NCBI GenBank assembly: GCA_905339405.1
Contig: CAJPGC010000014.1
Coordinates: 1-64,000, forward strand
Origin: an uncultured bacterium
Lineage (GTDB): Bacteria > Desulfobacterota > GWC2-55-46
Length of the DNA: 64,000 nucleotides
Direction: 5' to 3'
Under the pieces are notes generated by a model that saw nothing but the letters and a program-made list of their open reading frames with translations, was not told where the DNA came from and ran no database searches. The position numbers were made by a program, and so were the translations under genes. This document shows, piece after piece, positions 38,323-46,603 of this stretch. Numbering within the stretch: the first letter of the stretch is position 1; each line of letters starts with the position of its first letter.

Positions 38323-39141
38323 TCAGAAGGCCCTGGCTTTGGCGAGCCCCTCGGCTGCCGTATCGCTTCGAGGATCGATGGACAATGCATTCTCGAACGC
38401 AGTTGCCGCTTCCCTTTTCATCCCCAGACCCAGAAGCGCGTCCCCAAGCCCTGTGTGCGCTTCAACAAGCCCCGGGTCCAGCTCCAGCGCTGCCTGGAAC
38501 TCTCCGGCCGCTTCCCTTAGCATTCCCTTCATTACAAGGGCATGTCCCATGTGCTGGCGCGCGGAGGCGTAATCAGGCCTTAAGGAAAGCGCCTTCCTGT
38601 ATTCGTTTATCGCTTCGTCCACCATGCCCCTGTCCCTCATGACATGTCCCCTGTTCAGGTATGCCTTCGCGTGCATGGGTTTTATCCTGAGCGTCAGATC
38701 GTATTGCTCTAGCGCCTCGTCGTACATGCCTTTTGAGTAATAGGCGTAGCCGAGGTTGTTCCTGGCCTCCGCTATGTCGGGCTTAAGGGCGAGGGCGAGC
38801 TTGTACTTTTCAATGGCCTCGTCCACCCTTCCCCATGAATGCAGTATCGCGCCGATATTGAAGTGCGCTTTGCCGTAATCCGGGTTCAGGCTTATTGTCT
38901 TGAGGTTCTCCTCCATTGCTTCTTCCAGCTTGCCTGTCATTGAAAGGCTGGTGGCGTAGTTATAATGGACCCTGGCTTTCATTGGGGATTTGCCGGCGAT
39001 GTCCGACCACAGCGACACCGGGGTAGACCAGACGGCGTTGCGGGCGTAGGCAGCCGCTGCGAATGCCAGGACTGCCGCAAGTATCAGCGCGGTGGATGCT
39101 AAAGCCGCCGTGTCCTTTGCCGGAGAGCCTACAGGAACCAT
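38323..39141 (-). CDS. TPR protein resembling the C-terminal part of a TMTC-like protein (N-terminal GT-C domain missing)
   Basis: YARNAVWSTPVSLWSDIAGKSPMKARVHYNYA parallels YMRNGVWENEVTLFEDAVSKSPAKERPRYNLA of the gene at 30952-32795; six or so TPRs follow. Confidence 0.8.
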   Translation of the reverse strand: MVPVGSPAKDTAALASTALILAAVLAFAAAAYARNAVWSTPVSLWSDIAGKSPMKARVHYNYATSLSMTGKLEEAMEENLKTISLNPDYGKAHFNIGAILHSWGRVDEAIEKYKLALALKPDIAEARNNLGYAYYSKGMYDEALEQYDLTLRIKPMHAKAYLNRGHVMRDRGMVDEAINEYRKALSLRPDYASARQHMGHALVMKGMLREAAGEFQAALELDPGLVEAHTGLGDALLGLGMKREAATAFENALSIDPRSDTAAEGLAKARAF

Positions 39142-41069
39142 AGGAACTGCCTTACGGCCCTGAAAAGGTAAGTGTTTTCGGAGAAGTCGCGGTTCTGGTT
39201 TTGCGAGCTTATGTACTTCTGCTCGAGAGACACCAGCCAGGCCCTCAGCGGGTAGGTAAAAGCGTTCTCAAAGGTGGTTATGTTCCTGAAAGAATTGTCC
39301 TCGCCTGACCCCCTGCTGATGGAGGCTCCGGTGCGCCAATCCAGGTTCCTTATGAGCTGCTTGTTGTACCTGGCGAACGCGCCGATCGAACTGAACTTGT
39401 CAGAGCCTCCCGAGAAGGTGCTGCTGACGAGGCTGTAGTCGAACCCGACGTCCAGCATGCCGTTGGCAAGGTACCTGTTATGCGTGACGACCAGGCTGTT
39501 TGTGAGCGTCGAGATGTCGCCTGTCACCGTGTCGAAGGTCTTGTTGTACTCGGTCTTTGCGTCCAGCCTGGTGTTCCTGAAGTAGGAGGAAGCGGCGGTG
39601 AGCGACCAGTTCTCGCTGCTCGATTCGGAGGCGGCCACCCATGAAGACTGGGACGTCTGGCTGAAATTGGCCGCGAGCTGCACGTACCTCCTCCAGAGCT
39701 TGTTGAGCGCGCTGAGATGAAAGCTGTTGCTGTCGCTCCAGACGTCTCCGGTGAGGTTTATGACCTTGTTCCAATCCGCCGCCATGTTGAATACGAAGTA
39801 CCTGTTGACGTCGATGTTGGTGAGGGACGCTGAGACGCCCTGCTCGATGCCGGAACCGGAAAGCTCTTCAGTGGTCTTCTCCCTGTTGTACCCGACCCTC
39901 ACGCTGGACGAAAGCTGCGCCCATGGCAACTGGTCGTTGTAGTTCAGGTGGGTCAATACCCTTAAGGTTTCCCTGTCGAGGTCTGTAGGCGTGTCGGAGG
40001 TGGTCTCGGCCTTGCTGTAGCTTACGGACTCGGAGAGCGAGAGTTTTTTCGAGATACGGTAATTGAGGCCGAACCCGGTGCCCAATGACGTGGACTCCTG
40101 GGTCTTGTCTTCGGCTTCGCTGGTTGATTCAGCCGCCGTGAGGGTCAAGTTGGAATCAAGGCGGTCAGTGAAGCGGTAGCCCATGCTGCCGGAATACGTG
40201 TTGTTTTCCGAAACAGAGCCGTCGTTGCTGATATCGTAATGTGTGAACCTGTGGTTCTGGTTGAACTCCAGGCTCGTCCTCGATTGGAGGCCCATGGTGA
40301 GGGCGTTTACGGTAGTGCCGCTGGAAGTGGCGCTGTCGGTCGAGCTGTCCCCGCGCGTCAATCCGACGTCGAATATCGTGCTCCTCGACAGCGCCGTCCT
40401 GTTCGTGGCGTTGATGGTCATGCTCTCCGAGCCATTTGCGCCGCTGAGGTTGTCTTCCGCAGTGCTCATGTTGAAGGCGAAATAGTTCTCGGACGGGCCG
40501 AGCGTCTTCGTCATGGTCACGTCATATACGGTGGACGATGTATCGCTTGCCGAGCTTACGTTGTTCTGGCGTTGTATGAAGATGCGGGTATCCGGGAGGG
40601 TCTTGAACCTCATCTCCCAGTTCAGTCCGTATATGTCCCTGGTGCGCTCCTGCTCGCTCGCTGCTGTCGTGAGCGTATCGGTCATCCTGCTGGCGTTAAG
40701 GGACAGGGGTATGTTCGATTTAGGCAGCAGGGCCGTTCTGAGATAGTAATTGACCTGCTCGGAGTCTATTGTCGAGCTGTCATGCTCCTGGTTTTCGAAG
40801 GTGAAGCCCACGCCGGCGTCATACGTAATAAGCCTTCTCGAAAGGATATTGCCCAGGGTGTCAAGGTTGTAGGACTGCTGGAAACGCTGGCTTTCCTTCG
40901 TTTTGCCGTTGTCATCGGACGAAGCTGTCTCGTACTCGAAATAGACCCTGGCGAACAGGAGCCTGTAGATGTACAGGTCCTCCTCGACGCAAAAACCCGC
41001 CGCCGGAGTAAGGACGACCGCCGCCGCAGCCAGCGCGGCAGCCCACAGTGCCCTCTTGCTGAAAAACAT
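39129..41069 (-). CDS. Outer-membrane beta-barrel protein (646 aa)
   Basis: Signal peptide MFFSKRALWAAALAAAAVVLTPAAGFC, long alternating polar/hydrophobic strands, C-terminal aromatic ...FRAVRQFLWFL. Confidence 0.8.
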   Translation of the reverse strand: MFFSKRALWAAALAAAAVVLTPAAGFCVEEDLYIYRLLFARVYFEYETASSDDNGKTKESQRFQQSYNLDTLGNILSRRLITYDAGVGFTFENQEHDSSTIDSEQVNYYLRTALLPKSNIPLSLNASRMTDTLTTAASEQERTRDIYGLNWEMRFKTLPDTRIFIQRQNNVSSASDTSSTVYDVTMTKTLGPSENYFAFNMSTAEDNLSGANGSESMTINATNRTALSRSTIFDVGLTRGDSSTDSATSSGTTVNALTMGLQSRTSLEFNQNHRFTHYDISNDGSVSENNTYSGSMGYRFTDRLDSNLTLTAAESTSEAEDKTQESTSLGTGFGLNYRISKKLSLSESVSYSKAETTSDTPTDLDRETLRVLTHLNYNDQLPWAQLSSSVRVGYNREKTTEELSGSGIEQGVSASLTNIDVNRYFVFNMAADWNKVINLTGDVWSDSNSFHLSALNKLWRRYVQLAANFSQTSQSSWVAASESSSENWSLTAASSYFRNTRLDAKTEYNKTFDTVTGDISTLTNSLVVTHNRYLANGMLDVGFDYSLVSSTFSGGSDKFSSIGAFARYNKQLIRNLDWRTGASISRGSGEDNSFRNITTFENAFTYPLRAWLVSLEQKYISSQNQNRDFSENTYLFRAVRQFLWFL

Positions 41070-41139
41070 CAGTTGCAGATCCTTTCAGAATCTTTCGCTC
41101 CGCCCTCGACGCCTTGCCCGGGAAAAGAGCGCCGGCCCC

Positions 41140-41934
41140 TCAGGGCCAGACGCATCTGAATCCGACATCATCGTAGCGTGCCTGGGGGCTCGCCGTGTTC
41201 CTGAACGACGTCCTTACATAGACGGAAAGGCTGTAGTGGCCCATGCCTCCCCAGCCGCCGCCCCTTACGACCTTGGACTGCTCTCCGTATTCCTTGTCAT
41301 TGAAATCGTTGCCGGGATAAGGCTGGTACCAGTCGGCTGTCCATTCCTGCGCGTTGCCGGCCATGTCCAGGGCGCCGTAAGGGCTCACGCCTTCCTTGAG
41401 CGTGCCTACAGGCACAGTGCCGCCGTATTCTCCCAGCGTGTTGACTTTCTTGGTGTCGAAGTCGCCGCCCCAGGGGAACTTCCTGCCGTCCGTGCCGCGG
41501 GCCGCCTTCTCCCATTCAGCCTCGGTAGGGAGCCTTTTGCCTTTCCATTTGCAATAGCTGTCCGCCTCATTCCACGTTACGAGCACGATCGGGTGCTCGT
41601 CCAGGCCCTGCGGGTACGCTCCGCCGGCCCAGTGAGGCGGGGGGGCGGTCCCGGTGGCCTTGACGAACTCCTGGAATTGGCGGTTCGTGACCTCCGTGAC
41701 GTCTATATGGAAAGCCTTCAGGTCGACCTTCCTTTCAGGACGCTCGTTCGCGTACCATGGACGCCTGTCGCCGTATTGCACGGCTTTGGCCTCCTTGTCG
41801 ACTTCGTTGCTGCCCATGATGAACTCCCCCTTGGGGACCTTCACCATGCCCTCCGGCGGTTTCTCACATCCGGCGAGCAGCGCAACCGCTGCGATCGCCG
41901 CAAGCCCTCCGAGGGCCTTGCCACGGCTGAACAT
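41140..41934 (-). CDS. SUMF1/FGE-like lipoprotein
   Basis: Lipobox LLAGC; MVKVPKGEFIMGSNEVDKEAKAVQ, EVTNRQFQEFVKATG, LPTEAEWEKAARGTDGRKFPWGGDFD, VVRGGGW...DVGFRCVWP. Confidence 0.92.
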   Translation of the reverse strand: MFSRGKALGGLAAIAAVALLAGCEKPPEGMVKVPKGEFIMGSNEVDKEAKAVQYGDRRPWYANERPERKVDLKAFHIDVTEVTNRQFQEFVKATGTAPPPHWAGGAYPQGLDEHPIVLVTWNEADSYCKWKGKRLPTEAEWEKAARGTDGRKFPWGGDFDTKKVNTLGEYGGTVPVGTLKEGVSPYGALDMAGNAQEWTADWYQPYPGNDFNDKEYGEQSKVVRGGGWGGMGHYSLSVYVRTSFRNTASPQARYDDVGFRCVWP

Positions 41935-42015
41935 CGAAAACCTCCTTCTTCTATAAAACGAAACGCGGAATTTTATCTTTTTTGCCCCTGGATATACAAT
42001 TAAAATCTACGCCCG

Positions 42016-43575
42016 TCAGTCGGTGATTATCTCGCTGTCGGTGCTTGAGATGATGTGCGACCTGAACCGCTCGCGCGCGGAGCTGTCATAGAAATCTATA
42101 GGGTTGTAGTCGTCGGTGAAGACGAAAGGGCCAGGGGCGAATTCGACCTTCCTCGAGTAGAGCCCCTTGAGGTCATCAAGGAACTGCGGGTAGGCGTCAG
42201 CCGGGACGAAGCCCGCCTCGACCGGCCCGCGCCCGTCGTGGCCGACGAATATCATGTTAACTACCCTGGGCTCAGGGGAGAAGTATTCGCTGCCCACGTA
42301 GACGTCGACGCCGTTGAAGACCTTCTTCAGGGTGCCGTACAGCGAGGACGGCACGACTTTGTCTTCGGGCTGGTTCCCGCTTATGAAGTTTATTATGACG
42401 ACCCCGCCCTCTGAGAGCTTGCCTTTGGCCAGCTCGAAGGATTCAACGCTTACCAGGTGGCTCGGGGGCGTGTCGCCTGAGAACGCGTCGAGGAAGACGA
42501 CGTCGTAGGGCCCGGCGCCTGATTTCAGGAAGTTCCTGCCGTCTTCCACGAAAGTGGGGCTCTTTTTATCATCGAAAGAGAAGTACTTTTTGGCGGCATC
42601 GACGACGCCGGGGTTTATCTCCACTACGTCTGTCCTGATGCCGTAGCGTGAGAACCGCTCAGGGATTATGCCGCTCCCGAGCCCGATGACCAGCGCTTCT
42701 TTCGCGTCCGGACGGTAGGTGCGGGCGAGCTGCTCGACGTAGTAGGTGTACCTCGATATGGGCAGGCCTGAATTCACGTCAACGGCCCCCTGGATCATGT
42801 TCTCGAGAAGGAACTCGCGAAGGCGCTGGTCCCCGTAGACGTAGTCCACGACCTTTATCTGTCCGTATGCGCTGTCGTCGTTGACGAGCATCGTGACCTT
42901 CGTCCCGTCCGGCCTCGTTATCGAGGGCAGCTCCTGGGGGATGAGAAGAAGGGCCACGGGAACGGCGGTGAGGGCCGCCGCGAGCGCTTTTTTCCTGTAC
43001 AGGAGCCAGTACCCGGCCGAAAGCGAGATGAGAGTCAATGCCGAAAGGTACGTGATGTTGTTGACGCCGAGACCCGGTATGAGGACGAATCCGGCGAGCA
43101 CTGTCCCCAAAAAGCTGCCGCAGGTCGACACCGCGTACAGCCAGCCCACGGTCCTGCCGACTTCCCTGGAGGCTTCGCTCATGTAGAGCTTAACGGTATA
43201 CGGGCTTACCATGCCGAGGAGGAAAAGAGGGGGGCCGAAGAGCGCCGTTGAGCAGGCCAGTGAGCCTGCCCTGAGGCCCAGGACGAGAGTATGCTCGATG
43301 ACGAAGCCCTTGACGAGCGGTATGAACGCGACCCAGAGGCCGGCCAGCATTATTACGGCGAAAAGGGACGAGTGGCTGTTCTTGCTGTCGGCGAGCCTGC
43401 CCCCGAGCCAGTAGCCGAGGGCCAGGGATACGAGCGTGACCGTAATGAGGGAAGTCCAGACGAAAAGGCTCACCCCGAAAGGCGGGCCGATTATCCTCGA
43501 GCCCAGGAGCTCGACGACCATTATGACGCCGCCGCATACGAACGCGTTGAAGACGAGATATCTGTTCAGGGCCAA
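42016..43575 (-). CDS. Fused MFS-like membrane domain / spermidine synthase-like methyltransferase-fold protein
   Basis: N-terminal TM region (ELLGSRIIGPPFGVSLFVWTSLITVTLVSLALGYWLGGRLAD); ALVIGLGSGIIPERFSRYGIRTDVVEINPGVV, YDVVFLDAFSGD. Confidence 0.88.
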   Translation of the reverse strand: MALNRYLVFNAFVCGGVIMVVELLGSRIIGPPFGVSLFVWTSLITVTLVSLALGYWLGGRLADSKNSHSSLFAVIMLAGLWVAFIPLVKGFVIEHTLVLGLRAGSLACSTALFGPPLFLLGMVSPYTVKLYMSEASREVGRTVGWLYAVSTCGSFLGTVLAGFVLIPGLGVNNITYLSALTLISLSAGYWLLYRKKALAAALTAVPVALLLIPQELPSITRPDGTKVTMLVNDDSAYGQIKVVDYVYGDQRLREFLLENMIQGAVDVNSGLPISRYTYYVEQLARTYRPDAKEALVIGLGSGIIPERFSRYGIRTDVVEINPGVVDAAKKYFSFDDKKSPTFVEDGRNFLKSGAGPYDVVFLDAFSGDTPPSHLVSVESFELAKGKLSEGGVVIINFISGNQPEDKVVPSSLYGTLKKVFNGVDVYVGSEYFSPEPRVVNMIFVGHDGRGPVEAGFVPADAYPQFLDDLKGLYSRKVEFAPGPFVFTDDYNPIDFYDSSARERFRSHIISSTDSEIITD

Positions 43576-43609
43576 CGGTCTTCCTCCATGCGAAACTCGA
43601 CCCTGTGCG

Positions 43610-44644
43610 TCATTTCGCGTCTTTTGCGCATCTGAAGCCGAAGTTGTTGTTCTTGGTCATGGGGTGGAAGAAGATCCTGTTGAAAGCTGGGGCGCTTATG
43701 CCGCACTTGTAGTAGGTGCAGTCGTACCATGAGCCGCCCTTGAGGACCTTGTACTTCTCTCCGTAGTTCTCGTCGGGGTGGCTGTTCCCCGGATATGGCT
43801 TGAACCAGTTGCCGGTCCACTCGAACGCGTTGCCCGCCATGTCGTATATGCCGTAGTAGCTCTTGCCGTTCTCGAAACTGCCGACCGGCATGGTGTCCTC
43901 GTTGCCGTACTGGGGGGTGTTGCCCTTGTTCTTGTCGAACTTGTCGCCCCATGGGAAGGTGCTGCCTTCGGGGCCCCTGGCGGCCTTTTCCCATTCGATC
44001 TCCGTGGGGAGCCTCTTGCCTTCCCATTTGCAGAACGCGTCGGCGTCCTGCCACGTCACGTAGACTACAGGGTGGTTCTCCTTGCCCTGGGGTATCTTGC
44101 CGCCGGCCCAGTGGGTCGGGGCCGGGCGTCCGGTGGCGTCGACGAAGGATTTGTATCTCGTGTTTGTGACTTCGTATTTGTCGAGGAAGAAATCTTCCAG
44201 GCGCTCGGTGTGCCTCGGCTGGCTCTTGGGCCACCAGTCGTCGGCCCCCATGATGAACTCACCGGCGGGGATGAGGACCATGCCCTTGGGGGCTGGCTGG
44301 GCTTTTTTGGAGGAGGACTTTTTCGGCCCTGGTTTTGAAACCTGGGCCACCTGGAGCTCTTCTCCGGAGTACTTGCGCATCTCAGTCGTCGGCGCGGCGT
44401 GCGGGGCGCCGTAGCGCGAGTTCATGTCTAGGTATTTGTCACTTAGCCCGGGGCCGTGGCATTCCACGCAGGTCTCGTCCCGCGTATAGTCTATCGAGTA
44501 GCGCCTGTCCTGGGTATGGCACTTCGTGCAGTCCGGCTCTCCTGTCACCGGGTCGTACTCGGAGCTCTGATTTGAGGCCGCGAGCGCCGGGACCAAAGCC
44601 AGGAAGCATATCGCTCCGATGCCTTTGAGCATACTGCGTTTCAT
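43610..44644 (-). CDS. Exported dihaem cytochrome c-SUMF1/FGE-like fusion protein
   Basis: Signal peptide, two CxxCH motifs (CTKCH, CVECH), then SUMF1 domain (MVLIPAGEFIMGADDW... LKGGSWYDCTYYKCG...FGFRCAKDAK). Confidence 0.9.
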   Translation of the reverse strand: MKRSMLKGIGAICFLALVPALAASNQSSEYDPVTGEPDCTKCHTQDRRYSIDYTRDETCVECHGPGLSDKYLDMNSRYGAPHAAPTTEMRKYSGEELQVAQVSKPGPKKSSSKKAQPAPKGMVLIPAGEFIMGADDWWPKSQPRHTERLEDFFLDKYEVTNTRYKSFVDATGRPAPTHWAGGKIPQGKENHPVVYVTWQDADAFCKWEGKRLPTEIEWEKAARGPEGSTFPWGDKFDKNKGNTPQYGNEDTMPVGSFENGKSYYGIYDMAGNAFEWTGNWFKPYPGNSHPDENYGEKYKVLKGGSWYDCTYYKCGISAPAFNRIFFHPMTKNNNFGFRCAKDAK

Positions 44645-44765
44645 CTGTTACCTCTGAGGGAAGAAGCGGCCGCCGGGAAAAGAAGGGGCGCTTCGAATTT
44701 GTGATAATGTAAAAAACCGGCGGCCCGTTTACCGGGCAGCCGAGGGATGACGTCCTTCTGCGCCG

Positions 44766-45251
44766 TCAGGGCTTTTGCCCGGCCGCCTTTTTGCCTTCCT
44801 TTTCGAGGTGCCTTATGTACCAGAGCACGTTCCAGCGCTCGTGGTCGGTAAGCACCTCCTGCCACCTGGGCATCGACATGGCCTCGCCGCCGATGTCCCT
44901 GTGTATGCCTTCCGTTATGGACTTGAAGAGTTCCTCGTCGGTTTTGCCCATCCGTTTGGCGTCTTCCACGAAATTGGCAGGATGCGGCGAGAGCGCTATG
45001 CCTACCGGCCCGTCTCCGTAACCCTTGTAGCCGTGGCAGAAGTGGCAGTACTGCTCGTATATTTCCTTGCCCTTCACGAGGTCAGCCTCGGCCGGCTTGC
45101 CTGCGCCCTGGACGCCCTCGGATGCGGATGATCCTTTCGGGGACTCCTGCCCCTTGTCGCCGGTGCATCCGTAGAGCGCGCCTGACAATAGAAAGACTGC
45201 GGCAAGCGCGGCCCGGCCCATGGAAACAAACCCACTCATTGGATCCCTCAT
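44766..45251 (-). CDS. Monohaem cytochrome c lipoprotein
   Basis: Lipobox LYGC; GKEIYEQYCHFCHGYKGYGDGPVG (CHFCH); later MPRWQEVLTDHERWNVLWYIRHLE. Confidence 0.92.
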   Translation of the reverse strand: MRDPMSGFVSMGRAALAAVFLLSGALYGCTGDKGQESPKGSSASEGVQGAGKPAEADLVKGKEIYEQYCHFCHGYKGYGDGPVGIALSPHPANFVEDAKRMGKTDEELFKSITEGIHRDIGGEAMSMPRWQEVLTDHERWNVLWYIRHLEKEGKKAAGQKP

Positions 45252-45276
45252 GCCTCCTGATATCTTTAACGTCTGA

Positions 45277-46308
45277 TTAATCGAACTTCTTGAGGTATTC
45301 TATCTTCGAGGCCTTCCTGATGCCGTCCAGCCAGCCGTTCCAGAGGCTCTTGAACTCTTTTTCCTCAAGCTCGTGTTCGAGGTTTTTCTGGTTCAGTTCC
45401 TCGAATTTTTTCTGCACTGAAGGCTTCCTGCCTTCAATTTTGAGGACGTGGTATCCGTATATGGTCATCACCGGGCCGGAGATCTCGCCGGCCTTGAGTT
45501 TCCCTGCCGCTTCCTCTATCTCCGGGAAAAGGCTGCCCTTGTGGGCCCAGCCCATGTCGCCGCCTTTCTTGGCGAAGGGGTCCTCGGAGCGCTCAGACGC
45601 CAGCTTGGCGAAATCCGTGCCTTCTTTCGCCAGCTTGCTTATCTCTTCGGCCTTTTTCCTCGATTCGTTCCAGACCCTTTGTCCGCCGGACGGGTCGGCC
45701 TTGATGAGGATGGACCTCAGGTGCACCTGCTCGGGTTCCTTGAACTTATCCATGTTTTTCTTGTAATAATCACGAAGGAAGGCCTCGTTTACGCTCTCGG
45801 CGGCCTTTTTCTTGAATTCTTCTGTCTTGAGCTTGGAGACCCTTACCACGACGATGTCCTGCTTGAAGTCGTTCTTCAGGTCATCGATGGTCAGGTTGCT
45901 CCTCTTCAGCACCTTGTCGAGCGAGTCACCCTTGGGGAGTTTTTTCTTCAGGTCCTTGACCTGCTGGTCTATTTCCTTTTTCTCGACCTTGTCGAGCTTG
46001 TTCTCCTTGGCGTACTTGTATATGAGTTCGCTGTTGATGATGTTCTCCAGCGCCTTTTTCTGTATCCCCTTCAAGCGTTCTTCGGAAACAGCGTTATGGT
46101 ACGTCACCAGCGGCATCAGGTTGTTAGTGGCGGTGTCCAGGTCGTTCTGGGTTATTTTCTTTCCGTTAACCGTCACGACGACCTGAGCGCCGGGGTTCTG
46201 CTGGACCTGCGCGCTTTGAGGGGTCGCAGCTATGGCCGGCAGGGCCGGGAATAGGAGCGCCGCCGCGAACAGCGAGGCGATAACGGTTCTCTTGGAGAAG
46301 CTCATCAT
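45277..46308 (-). CDS. Exported parvulin-type peptidyl-prolyl isomerase (SurA/PpiC-like)
   Basis: Signal peptide MMSFSKRTVIASLFAAALLFPALPAIAA; parvulin core VHLRSILIKADP...DPFAKKGGDMGWAHKGSLFPEIEEAAGKLKAGEISGPVMTIYGYHVLKIEGRKPS. Confidence 0.93.
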   Translation of the reverse strand: MMSFSKRTVIASLFAAALLFPALPAIAATPQSAQVQQNPGAQVVVTVNGKKITQNDLDTATNNLMPLVTYHNAVSEERLKGIQKKALENIINSELIYKYAKENKLDKVEKKEIDQQVKDLKKKLPKGDSLDKVLKRSNLTIDDLKNDFKQDIVVVRVSKLKTEEFKKKAAESVNEAFLRDYYKKNMDKFKEPEQVHLRSILIKADPSGGQRVWNESRKKAEEISKLAKEGTDFAKLASERSEDPFAKKGGDMGWAHKGSLFPEIEEAAGKLKAGEISGPVMTIYGYHVLKIEGRKPSVQKKFEELNQKNLEHELEEKEFKSLWNGWLDGIRKASKIEYLKKFD

Positions 46309-46536
46309 GCTAAAAACCTCCGGATTTATTGGTCGTATTATAATACAAAGGGCTGAAAGAATAAACACTTAAAAACTCGGAACTTAACGCCGGAACCAGC
46401 CGGGCAACCCCTTGTTTTTACGCAAACGGCAAGCCTTCGGAAGCAGGTCAGGTCATTCTATTCTTTTTGCCTGAAAAGACCATTATGGCCGGATTAAAAA
46501 TTTTTAATAAGCTTTTTTGCGGGCGTTTGGGAGGAT

Positions 46537-46573
46537 AAAAAAAAGGGGCCGGCTGATGCCGGCCCCTTTTTTT
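46537..46573. terminator. Symmetrical intrinsic terminator downstream of the tetrahaem cytochrome
   Basis: aaaaaaaggggccggc-tgat-gccggcccctttttt. Confidence 0.9.
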
Positions 46574-46603
46574 GAACCCTCGGCCCTGAGGCCGGGAGCT
46601 TTA

